From JAJYKC01 sp963823105 (GTDB lineage Bacteria > Acidobacteriota > Terriglobia > Bryobacterales > Bryobacteraceae), in the NCBI GenBank assembly GCA_963823105.1, contig CAWGKC010000017.1:186001-250000 (forward strand): 64,000 nt of DNA, read 5' to 3'. Positions 44,757 through 54,956 of the stretch are shown here, one piece after another (the stretch's first letter is position 1; each line of letters opens with the position of its first letter). The notes under the pieces are model-generated. The model worked only from the letters and a program-made list of their open reading frames with translations. It was not told the DNA's origin and did not search any database. The translations under genes and the position numbers were made by a program.

Positions 44757-46420
44757 TTAAGGCCGGTAACCTGGGCCGCGAAGTACTTTGCCAGGCAGAG
44801 CGTTGGTCATCTTCCCGCCGGCGATCACGGGGATGCCGTTCACGAACACATAGTCCATGCCCTGCGAGAACCGATTTGGCTTGTCGAACGTCGCCACGTC
44901 GGTAATCCGGTCCGGATCGAATACCACGACATCGGCCCACATCCCTTTCTTCAAGACGCCGCGATCGGTGAAGCGCATGCGCTGCGCGGGAAGCGCCGAG
45001 AACTTGCGAATAGCTTCCTCCAGGCGCAGCTTGTGTTCCTCGCGGACATATTTTCGAAGGATGCGCGGGAACGTTCCGTAGGCGCGCGGGTGGGGATGCT
45101 CAAGGCCGAGAATGCCGTCCGGAGCCGTGCCTTGCGAATCGTTGCAGACCGAGACCCACGGCTGCTCCAAGGCGAGCGCCACGTCGGGCTCCGACATCCC
45201 GAAGACGGCGACTTCGGAAAAGGCGTCGTCCTCGGCCAGGATGTCGAAGATGGTGTCGATCGGATCGGTTCCGCGCGCTTTCGCGATTTCGGCGATGGTC
45301 TTTCCCTGGAACTTCATCGAGCTTCGGATTCTGAACCACGCACAGCAGGATCGATTGCGGTCCGGGAATCTCCTGCCATTCGTTATCCCATTGCTTCGAA
45401 GGCGTCATCATCTCCTTGCGTATCCGCGCGCGGATCGCCGGATCCTTCAGGCGTTCTACGAGCTTCGCGTCGCCGCCATCGTGCGCCCACGGCGGAATGA
45501 ACGCCGAGAACGTGTTGAACCAGGCGGTATAGGCGTAGGTGTCGGCGGTGACATCGACGCCGGCGCGGCGCGCCGCTTCGATCCGCGAGATCACTTGGGG
45601 CATTTTGCCGAAGTTGTCGACGCCAGCCACCTTCAAATGCCAGATTTCGACGGGAATATTGGCTTCGCGTCCGATGCGCACCGCTTCGTCGATGGCCTCG
45701 AAAACGTTCGAGCCTTCGTTGCGCATGTGCGTCGCATAGATGCCTCCGATATTTGGAAGCCGCCTTGGCGAGAGCGATTAACTCCTCGGTCGAAGCGTAG
45801 GGCGCGGGCGCGTATTCAAGCGATGTGGAGAGGCCGGAGGCGCCGTCGCGCATGGCTTGCTCGACCAGATCGGTCATCCGGGCAAGCTCGGCCGCGTCCG
45901 GCTTGCGGTCCGCATCGCCGATGACAACGCGCCGCACCTGCGTGGCGCCGACGTAGCTGGCGAGATTGATGCCCATGCCCTGGCGTTCCAGCCTCGCGAA
46001 GTACTCGGAGAAACTCTTCCAATCCGGGTGGACATGATAGTGATCCCAGCCGGCGGCGTCGATGCGGATTAGATCCGGGGTCAGCGGAGCGATGGAGCCG
46101 CCCTCACCGGTGACCTCCGTGGTGATGCCCTGATAGATTTTCGAAGGCAGATGCGGATCGACGAGGATGGTGGTTTCCGATTGGCCCAGCATGTCGATGA
46201 AGCCCGGCGCGACGATCTGGCCGTGGACGTCGATGACGCTGTTGGCGCGGGCGGCGCTCAGATCGCCGATCGCGGCGATTTTTGCATCGCGGATGCCGAC
46301 ATCGCCCGAGTACCATGGCGATCCGGTTCCGTCGACGATGCGCCCGCCGCGGAGGATCGTGTCGTAGGTCTGGGCCGCAGCGAGCGCGCAAAATACGAAG
46401 ACGAGCGAAGCAATTCTCAA
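44757..46420 (-). CDS. N-acyl-D-amino-acid deacylase (D-aminoacylase family), secreted; two frameshifts
   Basis: The N-terminal part after a signal peptide (ASLVFVFCALAAAQ) reads YDTILRGGRIVDGTGSPWYS, then VIDVHGQIVAPGFIDMLGQS. After an indel near 45750 it continues as ATHMRNEGSNVFEAIDEAVR and IPVEIWHLKVAG, and after one near 45322 as FQGKTIAEIAKARGTDPIDT, then HPHPRAYGTFPRILRKYVRE to the C-terminus. This is the D-aminoacylase/N-acyl-D-glutamate amidohydrolase family of the TIM-barrel metal hydrolases. In the first metal motif the usual His of D-x-H-x-H appears as FIDMLGQS, which may reduce zinc binding. Its start overlaps the preceding gene stop by four bases. Confidence 0.8.
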
Positions 46421-47744
46421 TGAAACGCTCCTGGAGAAGCCGGAATGAGTTTCTCCAGTGTCGCATAGAGCGTCAACGACGGATTGCCGGAGTGGATCAG
46501 ACTATCGAGCGCCTTGCGGCCCTCTGCGCCGCCGGAATCGGGAATGTGCCGAAGCATCAGCGGGACGTGGAAGAACCATTCGGCGGGGCTGTCGCGTTGG
46601 AGGCCGGAGGCGGCGACGAAGCCGATGAAATCGTCCAACAGACGCTGGCGTTGGGCGCCGGTGGCCGCGACGTCGATCAATCCCTCGTAGAGGGTGCATC
46701 GTTCGTGATAGTACATGGCCGGCGTTTCGCTGTCGGAAGGTTGCCAGGCCGCGATTTTGTCCAGCAGCAAGGCGAAGGCGTCCTGCCAATCCGGTGTCGT
46801 GTGGTTGGAATCGCCAAAACGAACTTTTTTCGCCGCTTCGATGATGTCCTTCGATTCCGGCGATTGCCATAGCGGTTGAGGTTTTGGCATATTTGCGCCC
46901 GGTTGGTTGGTAGCCGGTGCGACCGCGAGTCCGGCGCGTGGATCGGACTGGCCGCACGGCGTTCCGTTCGCCATGCGCTGTTTCAACTTCTCCCACGCCG
47001 GTTGCAAGGCGGGTGGCATCGCCGCGTCGATTTCCTGCGCGGGCGGCTTCGAAGGAGCGGCTGTCGGGCTGCATGCTCTCAACGATTCCGCCCAGACGGC
47101 TCATCAGCAGGTCGCGCTGCGCCGAGCTGAACGCGCTGGAAACGGCCACCATGCGCAGCGCGGGAGCCAGTTGAGAAGGAGACGCGATGCCACCCAGGTA
47201 ATCGAGGGCGAAGTTCACGTGTTCTTCCTTGGCCCGCTCCGCGGCCGTGAAGGATTTGTCCAGGACTCCCGTGAGCGCGTCGAAATAAGAAGACACGTCG
47301 TAGGTGAGCGCATCGTCGCAGGTGAGCGCGGTCACCGACGGCCGGGGCATATCGAGAAACATTTGCCGCGCCGCTTTGGGATCGGCGGCGAGCATCAGGC
47401 GGACGGCCCGCGATTGAAGCGAAAGGGCGTCGAGGTGAAGATCGTACGCTTCGCTCATCATGCCGGCCTCGGTGTCGATGCCCGCGCCTTTGATCACTTT
47501 TCTCGGGATACGTTCGCGGGCGTTGGCGGCGGCGAAAAATGCCTGGGCGATCAGCGCTTGCCGCGAGGGTTTATCGTCGATTTTGCCGGTTTCGACGAGA
47601 CGCAAAAGCGCGTTGGCGGCAAACTCGGGGCCGGCGCCGTTCGCCAGATCGACGATGGGATAGAACGCCGCGGGGAGCTTCAAATCGGCCGCATGCGCGG
47701 TAAGCGCCAACAGCAGGCCGGCGGCGAGCCAGCGCGCGGGTCAT
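46417..47744 (-). CDS. Secreted hypothetical protein, frameshifted
   Basis: About 440 residues when joined. The ATG at 47744 overlaps the tpiA stop; the hydrophobic leader LAAGLLLALTAHAADLKLPA reads in the next frame, so an indel near 47735 is likely, and a second near 47045 links the N-terminal part (FFAAANARERIPRKVIKGAG, FLDMPRPSVTALTCDDALTY) to the C-terminal part (PDWQDAFALLLDKIAAWQPS, MYYHERCTLYEGLIDVAATG). The protein is helical and repeat-like, with no recognised domain. It is between tpiA and the D-aminoacylase gene in the same operon. Confidence 0.65.
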
Positions 47745-48497
47745 GGCTGACAATTGACGATGGCGGCGAATCCTAGCGGGTCCAGACTGGCGCCACCCAC
47801 CAGGACCCCGTCGATATCCGGCTTGGCCATCAGCGAGGCGCAGTTTTCCGGCTTCACGCTGCCGCCGTAGAGGATGCGGAGGCTCGATGCGGCGGGCGCT
47901 CCGTAATGCGATTCGGCCAACGCGCGGATGAGGCAATGCGCCTGTTCGGCCATCTCCGGCGTCGCGGTTTTGCCGGTGCCGATGGCCCACACCGGTTCGT
48001 AGGCGATGGTCAGGGCGGCGAACTGTTCGGGGTTCAACCCGCGCAGGCCGCCATGAAACTGCGCCTCCAGGACGTCCCCCGTACGCCCGCCCTCGCGTTG
48101 CTCCAGCGTCTCTCCGACGCAGACAATCGGTGTGAGACCGGCCTCCAGCGCGGCCTCCGTTCGTCTTGCGGACGTTCTCGTCGGTCTCGTGAAAATACTG
48201 GCGGCGCTCGCTGTGGCCGACGATCACCCAACGGCAACCGGCATCCGCCAGCATCGGCGCCGACACCTCGCCCGTGAATGCGCCTTCGGAGACCCAATAG
48301 AGGTTCTGTCCGCCGATAGCGGTTTTCGATCCCGCCGTCGCCTCGGCCGCCGCGGGAAGGCAGGGGAACGGCGGACAGACGACGATCTCGCGGGCGCCCG
48401 CGTTCTCCACCAACGGCAGGAAGCGTTGAAAATAATCGCGCGTTTGCTGGGCGGTTTTGAACATTTTCCAGTTCCCCGCCATGACAGGTGTTCTCAT
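47741..48497 (-). CDS. tpiA: Triosephosphate isomerase (one frameshift)
   Basis: The start RTPVMAGNWKMFKTAQQTRD is the TIM N-terminus with Asn/Lys of the active site, followed by CRWVIVGHSERRQYFHETDE (catalytic His). After an indel near 48165 the second part reads LTIAYEPVWAIGTGKTATPE (catalytic Glu) and LRILYGGSVKPENCASLMAK, then DGVLVGGASLD. The enzyme interconverts DHAP and glyceraldehyde 3-phosphate. Start ATG 48497 overlaps the deoB stop by four bases. A broken tpiA in a core operon supports an assembly indel. Confidence 0.92.
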
Positions 48498-49669
48498 AAA
48501 AGTTTGTCGAGAAAGCTCGTTCCCTTCGCGATCGAAACGCCGAAGTTTTCGGCTACCGTTTGGCCGATGTCGGAAAGCGTGGACCGCACGCCCAGGTTGC
48601 ATGCCAGCGCCGGCCCGGCCCGCCACGCCAGCAGAGGAACATACTCGCGGCTGTGATCGGTTGAGGGCGTGGTGGGATCGCAGCCGTGATCGGCGGTCAG
48701 AATCAGCAGGTCTTCGCCCGTCAGCCGCGACATCAACGAGGGCAGCCAGCGGTCCACTTCCTCGAGCGCGCGGGCGTAGCCTTCCACATCGTTGCGATGG
48801 CCGTAGAGCTGGTCGAAATCGACAAGATTCACGAAGATCAATCCATCCGGCGCTTCCTCCAACGCCTCAATCGTTTTCGCCATTCCGTCGGCGTTGTTTT
48901 TCGTCTTCACATGTTCGCCGATTCCCCGCCCCAGGAAAATATCGAAGATTTTCCCAATGGCGTAGACCGGTACGCCGCGTTCTTCGAGGCGATCGAGCAG
49001 CATTCCGCGCGGCGGAGGAATGGCGAAATCCCGGCGGTTCGGAGTACGCCGGTACGCGCCCGGCTCGCCTTCGAACGGCCGGGCGATCACCCGTCCCACT
49101 TCCAAAGGCCCCTGAAGAAGCTCGCGCGCCGTTTCGCAAATTTTATAAAGCTCCCACAGAGGAATGACATCCTCATGCGCCGCGATTTGAAAGACGCTGT
49201 CGGCCGAAGTGTAGACGATGGGCGAGCCGGTGCGGACGTGCTCCTCCCCGAGGCGCGCGATAATCTCCGTGCCCGATGCCGCGACATTGCCCAGCGTGCT
49301 TCTACCGATCCGGCGCTCGAACTCGTCCATGAGCGCGCGCGGGAAGCCGTTCGGGAACAACGGCAGCGGTTTCTCCAGATGAATTCCCGCCATCTCCCAG
49401 TGCCCCGTAGTCGTGTCTTTGCCGGGCGAGGCGAGCGCGCACTTTCCATACGCGGCTTGCGGAACGGCCGCCGCTTCCAGGCCATGGAGCGGCTTGATAT
49501 TCGCCAAGCCCATCGCGGTCAAATTCGGCAGATGCAGCGGCCGGCGCAGGGCAATGTTGCCGAAGGTATCGCTTCCCGCGTCGCCGTAGGCCGCGGCGTC
49601 GGGCAGTTCTCCGATGCCTACGCTATCGAGAACGATCCAGACCACGCGGCGAAACCGGCTATTCGCCAT
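48494..49669 (-). CDS. deoB: Phosphopentomutase
   Basis: A 391-residue alkaline-phosphatase-superfamily mutase. RRVVWIVLDSVGIGELPDAA has the metal Asp, SPGKDTTTGHWEMAG the phosphorylated Thr, and the C-terminal LTADHGCDPTTPSTDHSREY the metal-binding Asp/His set. It converts ribose 1-phosphate and deoxyribose 1-phosphate to the 5-phosphates in nucleoside salvage. ATG 49669 (MANSRFRR) is used; the longer ORF to 49705 overlaps more of tlpA. It overlaps the tlpA stop by 11 bases and the tpiA start by four. The frame is intact. Confidence 0.95.
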   Translation of the reverse strand: MANSRFRRVVWIVLDSVGIGELPDAAAYGDAGSDTFGNIALRRPLHLPNLTAMGLANIKPLHGLEAAAVPQAAYGKCALASPGKDTTTGHWEMAGIHLEKPLPLFPNGFPRALMDEFERRIGRSTLGNVAASGTEIIARLGEEHVRTGSPIVYTSADSVFQIAAHEDVIPLWELYKICETARELLQGPLEVGRVIARPFEGEPGAYRRTPNRRDFAIPPPRGMLLDRLEERGVPVYAIGKIFDIFLGRGIGEHVKTKNNADGMAKTIEALEEAPDGLIFVNLVDFDQLYGHRNDVEGYARALEEVDRWLPSLMSRLTGEDLLILTADHGCDPTTPSTDHSREYVPLLAWRAGPALACNLGVRSTLSDIGQTVAENFGVSIAKGTSFLDKLL

Positions 49670-50963
49670 GTCCCTTTTCTTTCGGCGCGGCTCCGGAGTT
49701 GTCACCGAGAGCGGCTTCGATACGGGAGGTCAATTGCATCTGGAACCGGTCCGGGATAAAGCCGGTCATTCGCTCGGCGATCTTCCCGTCCTTGCCGGCG
49801 ATCACCGTCGTAGGAATGCTGGAGACCTGCATCGCCGCCGCCAGGCCGTCCTGGAAATACACGTCGCGGCTCCACCCTTGCGACTTCAAAAACGGCTCGA
49901 CAAGTTTTGGATCGTCGTCGGCATCGACGGCCAAAAACACCACATCCGGACGGTCGTGAAAGTGCGCTTTCACCTGTTCGTAAATCGGATGCTGCATCCG
50001 GCAAGGCCCGCACCATGTGGCCCAAAAATCCATCACCACCACTTTGCCTTTGAGAGAAGAAAGCTTAAGGTCCTTCCCGTCGAGATTGGACAGCGTGAAC
50101 TCCATCGGATCGGTCAGTTGGAGGTTGGGATCGTACCGCTTCATTTCCAGCCGCCGCGCCGCGCGCGCCGCCGCCGCTTGATCGTAGGCTTCCAGCACCA
50201 CGTCGCCCAAGCCCGCCTCGCTGCCCTTCCATTCCTTATAAATCTCCGCCAGCAGAACGCGGTCTTCCCCTCGCTCGCTCTCCGGCTCCCGCGCGTCGGG
50301 CATGGCGAACGCCTCGGCCAAATAGCGCACAGCCTCCGCCGGGCGATGCAGCTTGTCGAGACACCACGCCGCTTCCCGCGCCGATTCGGCGGTGGGATTG
50401 GACGCGTAGCTCTTCCCGGCCAGCGCGGCGGCCTTATCGAAACGGCCCAGTTGGCTCTGCGCCCTCGCCTGGTAAAGATAGGCGCGGCCCAAACCGCTGT
50501 CCATTTCCAAACGGCGCTTCGCTTCGTCGCGGCCCGTGGCCGGCGCCGCGGTGAGCGACTGCACCAACCGTTCGAACTCCTGCGCATGCGCGAGCGCCTT
50601 TTCGGCATTCGCCTGAGCGCCCGGTTTGAGCTCGGCGACGATGGTGTTCTCGAGCGTCATCGGGTTGTCCGGCTCGCGCGCCAGAACGCTTTCTCCGTAT
50701 CGGGCGATCCGTTCGACGTCCTTCGTATCGATCGCTTCGCGCAGCAAAATCTTTTCGATATCGGGCCGTTGCGGGGTGGACGGATACTTCGCCAGATACG
50801 CCTCCAACTCGCGTATCAACCCTTGCGGACTGTTGGCCGAATCCGTCAGCGCTTTGCGCAGCTCGTCGTCGGCCGAATTCGGCGCGGGAGCGTTCTGGGC
50901 GCGAACCGCGACGCAAGATAGCGTCAAGGCCGCGCAAAGCGCACTCGCTCGTAAGGCATTCAT
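49659..50963 (-). CDS. TlpA-family thioredoxin-like protein with TPR-like N-terminal domain
   Basis: A 434-residue exported protein: signal peptide (ASALCAALTLSCVAVRA), a long helical region of TPR character (residues about 45-270), and a C-terminal thioredoxin domain with VVVMDFWATWCGPCRMQHPI, where WCGPC is the redox site and IPTTVIAGKDGKI carries the cis-Pro. It probably reduces or exchanges disulfides in the periplasm. It overlaps the neighbouring genes at both ends by 4-11 bases, in the middle of the yebC-ruvC operon. Confidence 0.85.
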   Translation of the reverse strand: MNALRASALCAALTLSCVAVRAQNAPAPNSADDELRKALTDSANSPQGLIRELEAYLAKYPSTPQRPDIEKILLREAIDTKDVERIARYGESVLAREPDNPMTLENTIVAELKPGAQANAEKALAHAQEFERLVQSLTAAPATGRDEAKRRLEMDSGLGRAYLYQARAQSQLGRFDKAAALAGKSYASNPTAESAREAAWCLDKLHRPAEAVRYLAEAFAMPDAREPESERGEDRVLLAEIYKEWKGSEAGLGDVVLEAYDQAAAARAARRLEMKRYDPNLQLTDPMEFTLSNLDGKDLKLSSLKGKVVVMDFWATWCGPCRMQHPIYEQVKAHFHDRPDVVFLAVDADDDPKLVEPFLKSQGWSRDVYFQDGLAAAMQVSSIPTTVIAGKDGKIAERMTGFIPDRFQMQLTSRIEAALGDNSGAAPKEKGHGE

Positions 50964-51652
50964 TGCGCCGCCTTCTCCGCCGCGGGTTTGTCTTTTTCCT
51001 CGCTCTTCGGCGGCGGGGGGTTGCGGAAAACATCAGCCAGCTTCGCCGCGCGTTCGCGGGCCATGTGGAGGAAGCTGTCGTTTTTGGCGACCCGGTCGAG
51101 CAGCGCCAGGAACTGCGCCGGCGACACCAGCCGCTTGTGATCGTAAGTGGTTTCAAGATCGAGCAGGGCTTCGTTGACGCCCAGCGTGTCGAAATGCACG
51201 GCGCCGTCCAGCTTAAGGAAGTCCCGCTCCGTCTCGACGATCTTTTCGAAGCCATCGGCGAGCGTCCGCGCGTCGAGGTCGGCGGAGTAGTTGAACGAGA
51301 CTTGGTGCGCGGTGCCGCCCGCCTCGTAGCGAAATGTCTTGAGACCCATGCGCGCCACGTTGAGACCCGATTCAAGCGGACGGGCGAAATCGTCCAGCTT
51401 CGCCACTAAATCGAAGAGCGCCGCCGTGTCCGGGCCGCTCAACTGAAAGCGCAGCGGATTGTCGTCGTCGGGGGCTTCCTTGTAAACCACCCGCCCGTCG
51501 CGTTCGACGGTAATCGAGACGAAGGCCGGCGTGCTTCCCGGAAACGTCTTCGTGTAGAGCACCCGCGGCGCGGACGGCTCGCCGCCGCGAGCGCCGATGA
51601 GCGGCGCGAACGATAACACCGCCAGCGTGGCGGAGACGCTTCCTAGACGCAC
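50960..51652 (-). CDS. Secreted hypothetical protein
   Basis: A 230-residue protein with a signal peptide (SATLAVLSFAPLIGARG). The first part is beta-rich (FVSITVERDGRVVYKEAPDD), the rest helical (LLDLETTYDHKRLVSPAQFL), and the tail is charged and proline-rich (PPPPKSEEKDKPAAEKAA). I do not recognise the family. It overlaps ruvC upstream (10 bases) and tlpA downstream (4 bases), so it is tightly co-translated with them; a shared envelope function with the TlpA protein is possible. Confidence 0.65.
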   Translation of the reverse strand: MRLGSVSATLAVLSFAPLIGARGGEPSAPRVLYTKTFPGSTPAFVSITVERDGRVVYKEAPDDDNPLRFQLSGPDTAALFDLVAKLDDFARPLESGLNVARMGLKTFRYEAGGTAHQVSFNYSADLDARTLADGFEKIVETERDFLKLDGAVHFDTLGVNEALLDLETTYDHKRLVSPAQFLALLDRVAKNDSFLHMARERAAKLADVFRNPPPPKSEEKDKPAAEKAAQ

Positions 51653-52146
51653 GTTGCGGCCTCAATGCGCGAACGCGTCGCTTCGCGCGTGGCGTGGCAG
51701 ATGGCGATGGCGACGGCGTCGGATGCGTCCTCGGATTCGATGGGCGCGGCTAAGCCAAGCAGCGATTGAACCATCTTCTGCACCTGCGACTTCTCCGCCC
51801 GTCCATATCCCACCACGCTGGTTTTCACTTCAAGCGGCGAATACTCGCCCAGTGGCAGACCCGCCTCGGCGACAGCGAGCAGCGCCACTCCGCGGGCGTG
51901 CGATAGCTTGATCGCCGTCTTCGCGTTCACCGCGTGAAACACCTCTTCCACCGCCGCGGCCACCGGCGCGTGCGTACGGATGGTTTCACGCAATCCCTCC
52001 GCGATCGTCAGCAGGCGCTTATAGAAAGGATCGCGCGGGGCCGTGCGTATCACACCGGCGGCGATCAACCGGTGCGCGCGGCCGTCGCTCTCAATCACGC
52101 CGAAGCCCGTGCGTTCCGTACCGCAGTCGATGCCAAGAATCCGCAT
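51643..52146 (-). CDS. ruvC: Holliday junction endonuclease RuvC
   Basis: A 167-residue resolvase. The start MRILGIDCGTERTGFGV contains the first catalytic Asp; AAAVEEVFHAVNAKTAIKLS holds the Glu; the end IESEDASDAVAIAICHATRE carries the last acidic residues. Length and order are normal. RuvC cuts four-way junctions together with RuvAB, which is not in this window. It is 19 bases downstream of yebC, a common bacterial order. Confidence 0.95.
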   Translation of the reverse strand: MRILGIDCGTERTGFGVIESDGRAHRLIAAGVIRTAPRDPFYKRLLTIAEGLRETIRTHAPVAAAVEEVFHAVNAKTAIKLSHARGVALLAVAEAGLPLGEYSPLEVKTSVVGYGRAEKSQVQKMVQSLLGLAAPIESEDASDAVAIAICHATREATRSRIEAATCV

Positions 52147-52165
52147 TGGCCGCTCCCGGCGCCAT

Positions 52166-52909
52166 CTACGCCATCGCCGCCAGCTCGCTCTCGTCCACGT
52201 CGAAGTTCGAATAGACGTTCTGCACGTCGTCGTGATCCTCCAACGCTTCGCTCAACCGCAGCATCGCGCTGGCGTTCTTTCCTTCGAGCTTCGTCAGATT
52301 CTTCGGAACCATCGCGATCTCCGCCGAAACCGTGCCGATACCGGCCTTCTCCAGCGCCGCCACGACGGCCTCGTGCGCCTCCGGCGGCGACAATACTTCC
52401 CAATTGTCTCCTCCGTCGCGCAGGTCGTCCGCGCCCGCGTCCAGCACGATCGCCATCAGACGGTCCTCATCGGCCTTGTCCCGCTCGATGACGATCTGGC
52501 TCTTGCGTTCGAACATCCAGGCCACGCTGCCCTGCTCGCCCAGATTGCCGCCGTTCTTCGAAAATGCGTGGCGAATCTCGCTCACCGTGCGATTCCGATT
52601 GTCCGTCGCCACCATTACCAGCACGGCGGCGCCGCCGGGTCCATAGCCTTCAAACATAATCTCGTCGATCTGCCCGCCTTCGAGCTCGCCGGTGCCGCGC
52701 ATGACCGCGCGCTTGATGTTATCGGCGGGCATGCTGACGGCCTTGGCGGCGACGATGGCGGTGCGAAGGCGGGCATTGGAGTCGGGGTCTCCCCCGCTGC
52801 GGGCGGCGATCATGATCTCTTTGATCAGCCGCGTAAAAACCTTGCCACGTTTGGAGTCGAGGGCGGCCTTCTTGTGCTTGATTGTCGCCCACTTTGAATG
52901 TCCGGACAT
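52166..52909 (-). CDS. yebC: YebC/PmpR family protein (TACO1-like)
   Basis: A 247-residue protein matching YebC along its full length: MSGHSKWATIKHKKAALDSK, RGKVFTRLIKEIMIAARSGG, DNIKRAVMRGTGELEGGQID and EGYGPGGAAVLVMVATDNRN. The family was first described as transcription regulators (PmpR); recent work places YebC/TACO1 at the ribosome in translation of difficult sequences. It is the first gene of the eight-gene minus-strand operon and is divergent from the M23 peptidase, with about 105 bases between the starts. Confidence 0.95.
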   Translation of the reverse strand: MSGHSKWATIKHKKAALDSKRGKVFTRLIKEIMIAARSGGDPDSNARLRTAIVAAKAVSMPADNIKRAVMRGTGELEGGQIDEIMFEGYGPGGAAVLVMVATDNRNRTVSEIRHAFSKNGGNLGEQGSVAWMFERKSQIVIERDKADEDRLMAIVLDAGADDLRDGGDNWEVLSPPEAHEAVVAALEKAGIGTVSAEIAMVPKNLTKLEGKNASAMLRLSEALEDHDDVQNVYSNFDVDESELAAMA

Positions 52910-53014
52910 GTGAACCTCAGTGAACGGCCGGAAGGATTCCCACGGGGTATTCCGGCCTTATTTTTCAGCATACCAGAAGGCCCGCCGTGATAGCCTTAAG
53001 ATTCGCCAAAGCCC

Positions 53015-54337
53015 GTGAAACGACTCGTTCCCGCCATCGCCGCCGCGGTCATCGCACTGCCATTCCTGATTCTTCTGATCGCCTCCTCCACGCCCGCCCT
53101 CACGCTCGATCCGGCCCTGACCGCCGTGGGCCAAGCCACTCCGGTCCGCGCCACGGTGGAATCGAAACACGGCATCCGCCGCCTTTCGGTTTTTGTCGAA
53201 CAGAACGGGCACCAGTATCCGGCGGCCGAGAAGACTTGGGCCGCCACCCGCTTCGGCTTCTGGCTTCACTCTCAGCCCTCCGCTTCGTATGCGCTCACTA
53301 TCGGCTCCAAGACCACTCCGGCATTGAAAGACGGCAAGGCGGCATTGATCGTCGAGGCGGTTTCAAACGACCTGCGCGGATCGACGGCGACCGTCACCCG
53401 CGAGGTCTCGATCATCACGCAACCGCCCTTTGTCAGCGCCGACGGCGAACAGCACTACATCAACCAGGGCGGCTCCGAACTGGTGCAATTGAGCCCTTCG
53501 GGGTATTGGACCGAGGCCGGCGTGAGGGTGGGAAAGTACAGCTTCCGCAGCTTCCCTATGCCAGGAGGAAAACCGGGGCGATTCTCGCTTTACGCCTTCC
53601 CGTGGGATCTGTCCGCCTCCACCGTGCCGATGGTCTTTGCGTCCAACCCCGCCGGCGCGGAAGCCACGGCGTCGTTCGTCTACAAGCTCTTCCCGAAGGA
53701 CTTCCGCCGCCGCGACCTTCCCATCGACGACGCGTTCTTGAATCGCGTCGTTAACCAGATCGACCCTGGCGGCAGCGGCGAGCTTATCACGCGCTTTCTG
53801 GTAATCAACCGCGAGATGCGCGTTCGGAACAATCGAACTCTCGCCGATCTCCGCTCGAAAACCGAGCCGGGTTTTCTTTTCACGACGCCCTTCCAGCAAC
53901 AGCCAAACTCCAAGGTAGAGTCCGTTTTCGCCGACGACCGCAGCTACATCTACAAAGGCAAGAAGGTAGACGAACAGGTCCATTTGGGCTTCGACCTCTC
54001 GGTGACCCAACACGTACCCGTGCAGGCGAGCAACGACGGAAAAGTGATCTTCGCGGAAATGCTAGGCATCTACGGCAACTGCATCGTGCTGGACCACGGC
54101 TACGGATTACAGTCCATTTACGGCCATCTGAGCCAGATCGGCGTGAAAGTTGGCGACACGGTGAAGAAGGGGCAGATCATGGGCCGCAGCGGAGCCACTG
54201 GCCTGGCCGGCGGCGATCACCTGCACTTCAGCATGCAACTGGATGGCGTGCAGGTGAACCCGGTGGAGTGGTGGGACGGGCACTGGATCAAGGACCACGT
54301 GTGGAACCGCATCGGCCAACCCGGACCGGAGAAGTAA
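53015..54337 (+). CDS. M23-family metallopeptidase, exported
   Basis: A 440-residue protein with an N-terminal membrane/signal segment (AIAAAVIALPFLILLIASST). Residues 30-300 are a beta-rich extension. The C-terminal LytM domain has HLGFDL (His and Asp zinc ligands), IYGHLSQIGVKVGDTVKKGQ and GGDHLHFSMQLDG (HxH). M23 enzymes cut peptidoglycan peptide bridges; here it would act in the periplasm. All zinc ligands are present, so it is likely active rather than an EnvC-type activator. Confidence 0.9.
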   Translation: MKRLVPAIAAAVIALPFLILLIASSTPALTLDPALTAVGQATPVRATVESKHGIRRLSVFVEQNGHQYPAAEKTWAATRFGFWLHSQPSASYALTIGSKTTPALKDGKAALIVEAVSNDLRGSTATVTREVSIITQPPFVSADGEQHYINQGGSELVQLSPSGYWTEAGVRVGKYSFRSFPMPGGKPGRFSLYAFPWDLSASTVPMVFASNPAGAEATASFVYKLFPKDFRRRDLPIDDAFLNRVVNQIDPGGSGELITRFLVINREMRVRNNRTLADLRSKTEPGFLFTTPFQQQPNSKVESVFADDRSYIYKGKKVDEQVHLGFDLSVTQHVPVQASNDGKVIFAEMLGIYGNCIVLDHGYGLQSIYGHLSQIGVKVGDTVKKGQIMGRSGATGLAGGDHLHFSMQLDGVQVNPVEWWDGHWIKDHVWNRIGQPGPEK

Positions 54338-54338
54338 C

Positions 54339-54935
54339 TCAACCGCGCTTCCGGTTTCGCAACCACCGGGCGAACAGATATACCGCCATCGCTCCCGCCG
54401 CCACGAGGGTCGCAGTGACCAAATGGCGATGGAGCGCCAGCTCCGCCTCCTGCCAGTGGTCGCCAAAAAAATAGCCGAGCGAGAGGAACGTGCAAACCCA
54501 CAGAAAAGCGCCGCTGTAGGCGAACGCGGCGAATCGCCGGTATTCGAGGCCCGAAGTTCCGGCGACAATCGCCGTCAAATGGCGGACGCCGGGAATGAAA
54601 TAGCCGGCCACCAACGCCCAATGCCCCAGATGCTCGAACCATTCATGGACGCGGTTTACCCTCTCCTCGGTCAAATGAAGCCAGGCGCCATAACGATGCA
54701 CAACGCCGATCCCCAGCGTTCTGCCGATGGTGTAGCTCAGGGTGATGCCGCAGGCGCTGCCGCAAAACGCCGCGGCCAGCGCTCCGGCGGGATTCAAGCC
54801 GCCGCGCGAGACCAGATACCCGGAAAAAACCAGCAATGTCTCGTCGGGAACCGGTAGCCCGGCGATCCCGAACATGAGCAAACCGAAGATGGCGAAATAG
54901 CCGTAAGCGGAAACCCAGTGGAGGATCGGATCCAA
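54339..54935 (-). CDS. DedA-family membrane protein
   Basis: A 198-residue protein with four to five hydrophobic segments. Family features are FAIFGLLMFGIAGLPVPDET, GSACGITLSYTIGRTLG and the conserved loop FEHLGHWALVAGYFIPGVRH with GTSGLEYRRF. DedA/SNARE-associated proteins act as lipid flippases, for undecaprenyl phosphate or phosphatidylethanolamine. It ends next to the convergent M23 gene, and the two could both serve the envelope. Confidence 0.88.
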   Translation of the reverse strand: MDPILHWVSAYGYFAIFGLLMFGIAGLPVPDETLLVFSGYLVSRGGLNPAGALAAAFCGSACGITLSYTIGRTLGIGVVHRYGAWLHLTEERVNRVHEWFEHLGHWALVAGYFIPGVRHLTAIVAGTSGLEYRRFAAFAYSGAFLWVCTFLSLGYFFGDHWQEAELALHRHLVTATLVAAGAMAVYLFARWLRNRKRG

Positions 54936-54956
54936 GTCAGAGGATAGCCGAAAGCT

